Shown: positions 20,784 to 31,118 of the stretch, piece by piece | Position numbering within the stretch: position 1 is the first letter of the stretch | Layout: each line of letters opens with the position of its first letter | The notes under the pieces: generated by a model | Seen by the model: only the letters and a program-made list of their open reading frames with translations | Told to the model about the DNA's origin: nothing | Databases searched by the model: none | Source: Uranotaenia lowii | Lineage: Eukaryota > Arthropoda > Insecta > Diptera > Culicidae | Assembly: GCF_029784155.1 (NCBI RefSeq) | Contig: NC_073692.1 | Span: 417,938,352-418,002,351, forward strand | Direction of reading: 5' to 3' | Length of the DNA stretch: 64,000 nt | Program-made: the position numbers and the translations under genes

Positions 20784-23428
20784 ATGTTTAAATATTATGA
20801 ATTGGAACGCTAGATCTTTGCTGGCTAACCAAGACGAGTTCTTTTTATTTTTGAAAACTCAAAACATACATATTGCTGCCATCACTGAAACTTTTTTAAA
20901 GCCAGACAATAACTTGAAAAGCAATGCTTTCTTTAAAATTTTACGAAATGATCGACTTGATCGACAAGGTGGGGGTGTAGCTATTGTCATCAATAGTCGT
21001 CTCAAATTTAGACTTCTTCCTTCTTTCAATACAAAAGTCTTAGAAACAATTGGAATTGAATTAGAAACTTCTATGGGGAAAATTATAATTGTTGCCGCAT
21101 ATTTGCCTTTTCAATGTAGCGGTGAACAGAAAAATTTTTTGAAGGGAGATTTACAAAAACTCACCAGAAATAAATCTAAATTTTTTATTATTGGTGACTT
21201 TAATGCAAAACACCGATCTTGGAATAATATTTCATCAAATTCAAATGGGAATATTTTGTTTAATGACTGCTCTGCAGGTTATTATACTGTTGAATATCCT
21301 AATGGGCATACTTGTTTTTCTTCAATTAAAAATCCCTCCACAATTGATTTGGTTCTAACGGATTTAGGCGAGCATTGTAGTCAATTAGTTACTCATGCGG
21401 ACCTCGATTCAGACCACCTTCCAGTAACATTTTCTTTATCCCAAAGTCCCATTGAAAACCCTTTAAAATCAACTTTTAACTTTCAAAAGGCTAACTGGGA
21501 GCGATATATGAATTTTATTGAACGTAATTTAGATGTAAACGTTCCACTGAATTCAATAGAAGATATTGATTTGGCTGTAGAAAATTTGACAACTGCAATA
21601 GTCAATGCTAAAGCCGCTTCAATACCTAAAGTTAAACATAAATTCAATCAACCTTTAATTGATGATGATCTTCAGTTTTTGATACGACTGAAAAACATTC
21701 GTCGACGCCAATATCAACGTACTAGAGATCCTTATTTGAAATTAATTTATTGCGACCTTCAAAAAGAGATCAAACGTCGTTTAAATTTCATTCGTAATGA
21801 AAATTTTGCTAAAGCAGTAGAGGACATAAAACCCTACTCAAAGCCATTTTGGAAATTAACTAAAATTTTGAAAAAGCCCCAGAAGCCAATTCCTACTTTG
21901 AAAGATGGGGATAAACTTCTTTTAACTAATTCAGAAAAGGCTCAAAAATTAGCCCAACAATTTGAGTCTGCTCATGATTTTAATTTAAACGTTGTAAGTC
22001 CAATTGATGCTCAAATTTCCCTAGAATTTGATGATATTCTTTCTAAGCAAAATGTGTTTGAAAGTTCTTGTGAGACAAATATTGATGAACTTAAATTGAT
22101 TTTCAAAAAATATTTAAAAATATAAAGCTCCAGGGGAAGATGGGATTTTCTATATTCTTCTTAAAAAGTTGCCTGAAAGCACTTTAATTTTTTTAGTTAA
22201 AATTTTCAACAAATGTTTTCACTTGGCCTATTTTCCCAATAAATGGAAAAATGCCAAAGTAACTCCAATTTTGAAACCTGGAAAAAGTGCTTCAGAGCCT
22301 TCAAGTTATCGACCAATTAGTTTGCTTCCATCTTTAAGTAAACTATTTGAGAGAGTTATTTTGAATAGAATGATGATTCACATTAATCAGAATTCCATTT
22401 TCCCTGATGAACAATTTGGTTTTCGTCATGGACATTCTACTACACATCAACTTTTGAGTGTAACTAATATGATTAACGCTAGCAAATCTGAAGGTTATTC
22501 AACTGGTGTTGCTCTTCTTGATATTGAAAAAGCTTTTGACAGTGTTTGGCACAAAGGTTTAGTAGCTAAATTAGCTCGATTTGATTTTCCTGTATATCTC
22601 ATCAAAATTATTCAAAATTATTTGACTAGCCGAACCTTACAAGTAAGCTATAAAAATTCATGCTCTGAAAGGACACCCATTAGAGCTGGTGTCCCTCAAG
22701 GCAGTATACTTGGGCCAATTTTATACAATATTTTTACTTCTGATCTTCCTGATGTACCAGAAGGAAAAGGTAGAAGATTATTTGCTGATGATACTTTGCT
22801 TTCAGCAAAAGGTCGAAATTTACGGGTGGTACGCAGTAGATTGCAACAAAATTTAAATTCCTTTTTGAATTACTTGAAAATGTGGAAAATTTCTCCTAAC
22901 GCTTCCAAAACTCAACTTATTTTATTTCCCCATAAGCCAAGAGCAAATTTTTTAAAACCTAATGAAAATCATTCCATAACTTTTAATGGGGTTTCATTAG
23001 AATGGTCTGATCACGTGAAGTACTTGGGACTTACACTTGATCGGAATCTTACTTTTAAAAATCACATTGAAGATATTCAATCTAAATGTAATAAATACAC
23101 TAAATCTCTTTATTCTCTCATCAACAGGAAATCCCGGTTGTGTCTGCGAAATAAGATGCTCATCTACAAACAAGTTTTCCGACCAGCGATCATGTATGCA
23201 GTTCCGATTTGGTCTAGCTGCTGCGCAACGAGGAAGAAAGTCATCCAGAGGATTCAGAACAAAGTTCTGAAAATGATTTTGCGGCTTCCACCTTGGCACA
23301 GCACCGAAGATCTTCATCGGATTGCAGGCATTGAATCTATCGAAGAGATGGCCAACAAAATCATCTCCAACTTCAGAGGCAAATCGATGCAATCTTCCAT
23401 CGCAGAGATTCGTTCTCTTTATGTTTAG
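20770..23428 (+). pseudogene. Jockey ORF2 (endonuclease + reverse transcriptase), one frameshift
   Basis: Starts at the ATG at 20770, overlapping the end of ORF1 in another frame. The first part (20770-22125, 451 codons) is the APE-type endonuclease: NWNARSL (about 11-17), ITETFLKPD, GDFNAKHRSW, IDLVLTD and SDHLPVTF. The second part, in the next frame (continuing KAPGEDGI at about 22124, to the stop at 23428), is the reverse transcriptase: PSSYRPISLL, LLDIEKAFDSVWH (motif A), GVPQGSILGP (motif B), FADDTLL (motif C). The shift lies in the A-rich 22104-22123 segment, most simply one extra A in the A5 tract. Full length would be about 886 codons. It is either a recent mutation or a homopolymer error. 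Confidence 0.9.
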
Positions 23429-23687
23429 TTTAATTTTAAGATAGTGTTTAGTTTTAAGTATAAAATATTTTTGCTATTACAGGATGTTCTCCTACATTAA
23501 AAACTTGATTGCGCTCAGCAAATTTAAATCTTGTAAATAAATTTTTATAATCTAGTTACTTATAGGGCTATGAACAGTTCATTATTGAGCTGAACACCTA
23601 GTTTAATGCAATAATGTAATATAAGTGTAATCATGATTTGATACAAATAAAGACATATTAAAAAAAAAAAAAAAAAGGTCACGATCG

Positions 23688-24262
23688 ACGGCGACGAGCT
23701 GGAGATAGTCGAAGACTTTGTCTATCTCGGCTCATTGGTGACCGCAGACAATGACACCAGCCATGAGATCCGGAGGCGAATTATCAGCGGAAGTCGTGCC
23801 TACTATGGACTCCACAAGCAACCTGTATATGACGCTCATTAGACCGGTTGTTCTTCACGGGCACGAGACATGGATATTGCTCGAGGAGGACCTGCGTACA
23901 CTCGGAGCATTCGAGCGACGAGTGTTAAGAACCATCTTTGGCGGCGTACAGGAGAACGGAGTGTGGAGGCGAAGGATGAACCACGAGCTCGCGCGACTCT
24001 ACGGCGAACCCAGTATCCAGAAGGTGGTGAAAGCTGGCCGGATACGCTGGGCGGGACATGTTGCGAGAATGCCGGACGACTGTCCTGCAAAACAGGTGTT
24101 CGCTACGAATCCGGTAGGAACAAGACGAGCGGGGGCGCAACGAGCGAGGTGGTTAGACCAAGTGGAGCGTGTTCTGGCGAACGTGGGGTGCCCGAGAAAT
24201 TGGAGAACGGTTGCTATGAACCGAGTGAATTTTAGGAATTATGTTCGTCAAGTTATGTCGTA
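23688..24262 (+). pseudogene. RTE reverse transcriptase C-terminal fragment
   Basis: This continues the RTE reading interrupted at 19169. Compared with copy 1, about 38 bp are missing at 23821 (CACAAGCAAC joins directly to CTGTATATGACG). The loss is not a multiple of three, so it shifts the frame; it has AAC microhomology at the junction. After the deletion the frame is open to the stop at 24262 and encodes the ETWILLEEDL...RWAGHVARM region with a few substitutions. It is a dead fragment. Confidence 0.88.
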
Positions 24263-24312
24263 AGACGGAATACTATGTAAATAAAAAATAAAATTAAATG
24301 ATGATTGTTCAT

Positions 24313-27300
24313 TTTTCGATTTTAACTGTTTTTCGGCCTTAACACAAAAAGAATTGCTTTGTTGTTTTTTTTTGGACCGCGATAAAATCTAAACCTAGAA
24401 ACACCGAAATTCAGCATTGTATATCTCAGAATTCACTGGACCAAACGTTACAAATTTTGTATCTTTGAGCAACCGAAAATTTTGTGTTCAATTTTATAGA
24501 TTTTCATGATTAAATTTTTCCTCCCTTGCTTTTAATTGAACCTCATGGGGGGAAAGAGGTTTAACTTCCAAACCCAACCCCCCCCCCCCTCCCCCACCTG
24601 TTTCTACGGCCATGATGAGTTGCTATCGAAACACCGGAATCTGAACTTTTCCTCTACCGTGATTACAGCAGAATTTCTGAACTTTGTTGAGATTTCCTTC
24701 AAAAAATTTTTTTTCTTTTATAACTGTAAAAAGTTTCATAAAAATACCATCTCAGAATTTTTGGTTCAAAAGCTAAAATTCTAGATTTTTTTTAAAAACA
24801 CTGGGGTTTGTGTGATTTTACAGTCTTGCCACGGTTTTTTACGATTTTATTTTTCAAATTCTATTTTTTTTCCCTAAAAAGTTCTACACAACCTTGAAGG
24901 GTTTTGAGTGTAGTTTAAAAGTTCTTCAAATGAGCCTAAACTTTGTTGTTTAATTATTGATTGGATCAAGATTGTGGGGTTGGGGCTAGATTTGAAGAAT
25001 GTTAAGAAATAAGAGCCAACCTATTGTTTTAATTAGGTACCATATAAATTCCTATTTTTAAAGAGTTTAGTTAAACATCTAGATTACTAGGAAGCACTAT
25101 AGGATATCGATCCGGTAAGCCGAATCGCTCACATCTAACAGCAGTTTTCTACTACTTAGACCAGAAACTGAAAAGGGAGTAGTCCTTTTCTAAGGACAAA
25201 TATTCGGATATCACATAATGGATCCGAAGGGCCAAAATTGTTATTTTCTGCTTACAGTTTTTTTTCTTCTTACGTCCCCTGTTTGTTCCCCATCACTTTT
25301 TTTTCAGCTGCAATTCTAGCTGAAGTCCATAGCGAACGGTGGAAGTTCGAGTGTGTGTGAAACAGGAACCATAATCGTAAAATTTTATTTGCTCTATATT
25401 TGTGAGCCTTCTCAAATATGATCCGCACCAAAAGTGGATGTCTTACTGAGAGAGAAAACGGCAAAGGCAAGGCTGATTCTAGAATGAAGCCGTGGTGTGG
25501 AATGAAAGAAAACGAAACGAAATCGCTGTAGGTGGCATTTGGCAACACCTCAAAAAGAGGTTATGTTGCCACTCCCCTAGGATGGTTTCCGGCGGTGGCC
25601 AGTAATGGTGTACCGGTTCTAGTAATGGTGTCCCTGCCTGGATCCCGAGTGAATGAGGAAAAAAAGGGTTACGGCATTGGGCTGAAAGTGAAAGCTTTTC
25701 CTCCTTCCAAGGGTCCCTCCATCAGCACTCCTCCTAAAAGTTCTGGATGTGCTCCATTACCCGAGGCTAATAAAAACAGAAAACAAGAGTTGAAGTCGAC
25801 TCGAGTAGTATTTGAAGTTGTCATACAAGAACAGGGAACGCAGATGTTTCTTCGAAGAACTAGTTAAGGGTTGGATGAATCAAATCGGATAAACAAAGTT
25901 TTTATATCCCATGAACATGATGCGGGTGAGATTTGGGTCTTAACTATAACAAATTTGTTGACCTAAAAATAAGGTTTGTATCGTAAAAAAAGAATGAAAT
26001 CTTCGATGAGGAAACAGCTTTTACACTATAAATCTTGATTTGAAAAAAGTTTTGCTTTATAAGCAAAATTCTACGATAAAACTTCAACGTTTTAAACGCA
26101 CTTGATTTAAACTTGATTAAAATTAATTTTTCGAAAGAAGTATTAACAGTCATCAACCATTTTAACGCACTTTTCATGGCGACCGTCGAAAACCAATAAT
26201 TCAATAATCACAAGTTTATTATCTCGAATAAATATCTATGCAAGAAGCATCAATCCTTATTAGGCGACCGTCAAAAAGCCGATCAACGTCCTTAAAATGC
26301 ACATGATAAAAGTCAACCGTTGGCAACAATAATTACAATAATAGTTTTTCAGTTCCTATTTATGTTATTTGTTGTGCTAATATTTATTTCAGGTTTCTAA
26401 TTCAGGTTCACCAGGCTCACCAAACTCGGCTTCCAATTTAATATCTAAAAATTACATTTAAGATTCGAGCTTCATGTTGTTTACAGCACATTGGATTGAT
26501 TTTCCCTCCTTCAAGTCGTACGAGATGAAATCCATTTTTTTCCGGAATTCCATTTCGGTTCCACCGAACTTAAACTGAACAAACTCAATTGTCCGATCCC
26601 AACATCACAACAAAACACAAAGAAGAAACCCGACCGCCCGCAACAAATCCACTTCGACTGGGAAGTGATTGTTTCACTCGATTTCCTTCTATCATCATCA
26701 TGATCGCAAACATTCGGCACCGGGACCTTACCAAACAACAAATCGATGAATCAATCAAACCCCGCTAGGCTAGGAGGCAATCTGAGTAGGGTTTGAAGAA
26801 GGTGGGGCTCTTGGGGGAGGCATAAAAATATCTTTCCGTCAAAGTTGATTGGGCTTTTCCTTGTCGGGATAGAAAAATGGTGCGTTTCGTTTCATTTTCG
26901 TTTTCCCCAAGGTGAGATGTTTGTTAGGGTAGGGAGCAGGCACAAAAAAGTAACTCGAATGATGGAATACACCGGGGAAAAATGTCTTACTTCCAATCAC
27001 TTTGTGTTTGGTTTGAAATCGGCACATGAATGGCCCAAGTCTTAAGGCTGACTTAGTCAATTCCTCGCTCTACGGAAGTCTCAGGTAAGTTGAAGAGAAA
27101 AATCGAACGCAATTCCCGGCGTATGTCGTTTGAATGATGTGAACATATGCAGAGAAGAGTAAATGTACCTATGAAGGAAAATAGAATTCAGCGAACTTCT
27201 GTCATGGTAAAATTCAAAGCAGCCATCAGCAGAGGGACGGATTGAAGAGAACCGTATTGCTGATTATGTCTTGTTCGACTGGATATGCTGATTTCGATCG

Positions 27301-28206
27301 ATTTATATTCTGGTCTGGTGAATGAAAGTCGACGCTTTTAAGGGAATCCCATCTGATAAAATGGAAGGTTTATGTAGAAGGTGCCTTCGCACTGAGGTTG
27401 GCTCAATTCAAAAGTTCTTCACCCATGCATAGTCGAGGCAATGACTAAGCTACTAGACGACTGAAGTCAATCAACTAACGACATTATCGGGGGCGATAGG
27501 ATGTAGGTACACATTTCTTTCTTTGACACAATTGCTGAGCTATCGATGAAAAGTTGCCGCATTTGAGAACCCATTGAAAGACTTTTTATTTTGAATAATG
27601 TTATAGCATCGACAAGCAGTATCAGCTAAATTTTATCTCAGACCTAACCTTTTATCCATTTATTTAAAGATAAAAAATTTCATGAATCTTAATAACCATG
27701 AATCTTCATGTATTCTCTCTTTTTAACACAAGAAGGGCTCATTTATCCATTATTTTGATGACTTGGGACTTGTTTATTCGACGAAATTATTCTTTACAAC
27801 AATTTGAGTTTTTTTATAATCCAAATTTTTAAATGATAACATGAATTGGCTTTTGTTCCAATTCTCTTTAATATATTCAGAACTCATTTTTAAGTAAATA
27901 TTCAGTGATTTTTTATTGTTCTTTGATTTTTGTTCACTATTTCCAGAGCCAGAAAACTGTTTTTTCTATGCCTAATTTTCTACAATTCTGTAAACGAAGA
28001 TAAGTTTTCATGTTAGCATTCCAATAATCGTAATTTTAAGCAGCTCTGTATGTTTGTCAAATCCTTTAGTCTCAATTCTGAATAATCGTTTTGCAGATTT
28101 GAATTTTTGTTTTTTTTTAGAATGTTCCAAATTACAAGTTCGTTCTAGTTTCAATATGTTTTGCTCCAGCTTTTTTTTTATTCTCTCGAAACTTTATAAG
28201 GGTAGA
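24313..28206. other. Intergenic DNA with repeat fragments and possible host sequence
   Basis: 24396-24510 is similar to 35405-35520 (GAAACACC-AAATTCAG, GTATCTTTGAG-ACCGAAA), a decayed dispersed repeat. 24541-24620 resembles the right end of the G-tract hAT-like family (CTCATGGGGGG...CCCCCCCCC...TTTCTACGGCCATG), probably a truncated copy. 25250-25870 and 26400-27540 are more complex, less AT-rich sequence with frames of up to 111 codons (25532-25867, no ATG and no known domain). These might be host introns or UTRs. I cannot support a gene. Confidence 0.45.
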
Positions 28207-30047
28207 CAGGGCCAGGAAGAACTGACTCATAGGGGGGTTGACCTATTTTTTATATGACATTTTTGCTCGAACAATGCAGGAATAAAAAATATTAAAAACA
28301 TTTTTAAAAATATTTAATTATTCATATTAATGATAAGGATTTGTATAAAGAATATCTTAGTAAAAATAAAATTTTCCTATATACTTTCATCGATGGTTTA
28401 AATCGTAGTTTTTGCATCAAAATCTTGTGAACTTAGCTCAAGATTGTCTGGAATTTTCCCGCATTTATCCGGGCTGGGCAAATCCGGGCTATTTTATTTA
28501 AAACCTGGAGAAATTTGGGCATTCTGTTTTTAAACTTTCAAACCAAAATCTGGACAATTTCTGGAAAAATTTGACAAAAATTCAGGAACTTTTCAACAAA
28601 AAATGAAGAATAAAAAACAATTGAACCATTTTTTTAAATCGATAAACCTAATCAGATTTTGAATCATACTTTAGGCTCCCAAAAAATCGTTCATGTTTAT
28701 TTTTATAAAACTAGCTTGAAAAGTTCCATTCTTAGGCGAAAAAGTTTGAAATAATAATGATGCAATTTGAATTTTTCATTTGAATTCCCAAAAAAAATGT
28801 AAATGAACTTGGACAACATCAGGAGATTTTCAACAAAATTTGGACAACCGGGCCGGGCCAAATCTTTTCTAAATTTGGTTTAAATAATATTCGGGAAAGT
28901 CCTGGTAAAACCCGGTTATAAAGCCAGCTTAATTTTGCTCGTTTTATTTGAAATTACAATATTTTTTCAAAGAAAGGCTACAATTTTGAAAAAAATTCTA
29001 AAAATGAATTAGAAGGATAAAAAATTTGGAATTAAAATCGTTTTCATGCATCCTCGATAATAATTAAAGATTTTAGCTTGAAATTTGGTTCTTGAAATAA
29101 CAGCAATATTCATAATGGTTTACAATAAGACAAACCATATGAAATTCCCTGCAATTTTTCAGAAGAAGATACATCTTTCATCATCAATTACCTTTCATTA
29201 TAAATCAATTCCTGTGGATGGCTTCTTAAAAATAAGTTTTTCAAAAGACAAAGCTTGCAAAATGAACTCAAATTCTACTTAATTTATGTCATTTTCATCT
29301 AAATTGTTATTAATTTTTTATAATCGATTCAACAGATGGAATGATGAGCCTGGAAGTCCTTACCGAAAGCCAAGAAATGAAATCAGTTTCAGAGCCTCAA
29401 TCATGAATCTATAATTATAATTCAGATGTTTTGGATTTTTATGATTATTCTTTATTCAAATTTTGTATTTCTAATCCGACTTGCAAATTCATGAATTTCA
29501 AATCTGAATATGAAACAAAAACTCAGAATGATTACCAATATTTTTTTTTTCATTTTCGTAAAAATATTAACTAAATGTTGAAAATGGGTATGAGTTTCGT
29601 AAATCATGAATCAAATTTTGAAGGAAATGTAAAACCAAATTTAAACAAGAATTTCAAACACAGCATTCCTTTTCAAATTCAAATGATGATTCGAACCAAA
29701 AATCAAAAATTATAAACTGGACATAGACCGAAATATGAGAACACATTTAGAATTTCGATTTTGATTATAAGGAACACGAATCTCTGAAATGAGTCAAATC
29801 TTATTAAAAATTGATTATTCAAATAAGAATTCCTATCAATAATTGAGAAAATTTTGAAAAACTGTAGCTGAATTCTGAACCGGAGATAAGTTTTCGAGGA
29901 TCTGACATCAGTTCTTAGACAAGATCAAAATTTTATTAGGAATAACAAATTTTGAGTGTAGAGTTGAATACCTCGCTTGTTTTTTATGGAGACTCATGGG
30001 GGGGGGGGTTAACTCCCAAACCCCCTCCCCCCGTTCCTACGGCCATG
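28207..30047 (+). mobile_element. hAT-like G-tract repeat, copy B (both ends present)
   Basis: 1841 bp. The left end is CAGGGCCAGGAAGAACTGACTCATAGGGGGG. The right end, read inward on the opposite strand, is CATGGCCGTAGGAACGGGGGG. The terminal inverted repeat is therefore about CAGGGCCGTAGGAA with a few changes. The 8-bp flanks are AGGGTAGA (28199-28206) and AAGATAGA (30048-30055), 6 of 8 identical, as for an old hAT duplication. It is homologous to 9756-10950 in the same order. The interior is AT-rich without a transposase. A poly-G/poly-C inverted pair lies just inside the right end. Confidence 0.65.
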
Positions 30048-30600
30048 AAGATAGACATGAGCAATAAGATGACTCTTCAGAGTGAATATATTGCTGCGCC
30101 TAGCCCCATTCCTATTTCTTCAATCAATTTTGAAAACGTGTTAAAAATTATCTCAACTTAACAATTGGGGAAGGACCCTCAAAAAGCTTTAATTGAAAAA
30201 GTTGTGAATTAAAACTATAAAAAAAAACAAAGATAGAAATTTTTTTTCAAATAGTTTTTATCGAGAGAAGTGAAAATTTAAAAGAGAAAGCTTTTTTTTT
30301 TTAAATATATAAACAAATTCCCGCAGTCCGTGGTTTACAGGATAGCACGGCATACATAATACTTTCTGTGGGTTGGTGGTTTCAGCATTTGTAAAATGCT
30401 AGCCATCATATCTTCGAAAGATGAACACATAGGGTTAAGAAAAAGGAATCTCTTCGAGGAAACACCAAAGTTACGATTGAGAAAAAATTTGAAGAAGAAG
30501 CTTCAAGTTGATTATATTCTGCAATGTATTCATAAATCGGCATCTCTGAAAATATGTCACATTATGGAGGAGCCTCTTCCCTATCATAAGTAATGTTTTC
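30048..30600. other. AT-rich spacer
   Basis: No gene or element boundary recognised. One 65-codon frame (30396-30593) has no domain. Confidence 0.4.
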
Positions 30601-30639
30601 GAAAAAAATCCAACATGGATCGAAGACAGTGGACAGTGC

Positions 30640-31118
30640 AGCAATTTGATATACTTTCGGTAGGCCGCACTTAAAATAATGTTTCTTAATAGTTAGCAGA
30701 GCTTTACGTCATTTTTCATAACGAAAATTTTTTTCGAAATAAAGTCAAATACGATCCAATCGGGCCAGTAAGCAACCAAACCGGACATTGAAGCAGAATT
30801 TAGCAGCCAAAGGACGTGCCCGGAAGTTATACAACAAGATTCCAACGAAGTACGACGGATGCATCCTCATGGATGACGAAACGTACGTGAAGATGGATTT
30901 TGGGCAGCTTCCTGGCCAAAAATTTTATAAAGCCATTGCAGTGATGCACTGCACTGGTCGGGGTGATGTCCCCGGCAAGTTCGAACTCGTTTTGCCGATA
31001 AGTTTGCAAGCAAGTGTTTGATCTGGCAAGGTATTTGCAGCTGCGGACGAAAAACCCCGGTTTTTGTGAAAAACAAGACTATGAACTTCAAAATGTACAA
31101 GGAGGATTGCCTGAGACG
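30640..31118 (+). pseudogene. Tc1/mariner-superfamily transposase fragment
   Basis: The frame beginning about 30788 reads LYNKIPTKYDGCILMDDETYVKMDFGQLPGQ in overlapping form: the DDETYVK block is the second catalytic Asp region of IS630/Tc1/mariner transposases of the type known from mosquitoes. A one-base loss in a T-run near 30997 shifts the frame, and the reading resumes as ADKFASKCLIWQGICSCGRK, then MYKEDCLRR up to 31118. The DNA-binding N-terminus and the third catalytic residue are not visible. The R1 element starts at 31119, so the fragment was either cut by that insertion or already truncated. Transposase lineage (D37-type or other) is not decided. Confidence 0.7.

Larger units (their letters stand above)
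19170..23676 (+). mobile_element. Jockey-clade non-LTR retrotransposon, near full length
   Basis: About 4.5 kb, flanked by a target duplication of 11-13 bp, (AA)GGTCACGATCG, at 19157-19169 and 23675-23687, within RTE copy 2. It has a 5' UTR of 180 bp, ORF1 (19350-20783), ORF2 (20770-23428) overlapping ORF1 by 14 bp, a 3' UTR with AATAAA near 23645, and a poly(A) tail (23660-23676). Size, ORF overlap and knuckle pattern fit Jockey-clade elements such as the mosquito Juan group. Its low GC contrasts sharply with the GC-rich RTE around it. One frameshift in ORF2 is the only visible defect. Confidence 0.9.
19075..24300 (+). mobile_element. RTE copy 2, 5'-truncated and split by a Jockey element
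   Basis: Flanked by a 12-bp target duplication ATGATTGTTCAT (19063-19074 and 24301-24312). Only the last part of the RTE is present: 19075-19169 and 23688-24300. It matches copy 1 from the codons for LMINTSKTK onward; the first 90 bp differ by about one base. The 3' UTR here is slightly longer (TAAGACGGAATACTATGTAAAT...). The Jockey element at 19170-23676 is nested inside, so it is the younger insertion. Confidence 0.9.

Noticed and set aside
25532..25867. 111-codon plus frame as a host gene
   Set aside because: No ATG at the start, no recognised domain, no clear splice sites; kept only as unassigned complex sequence.
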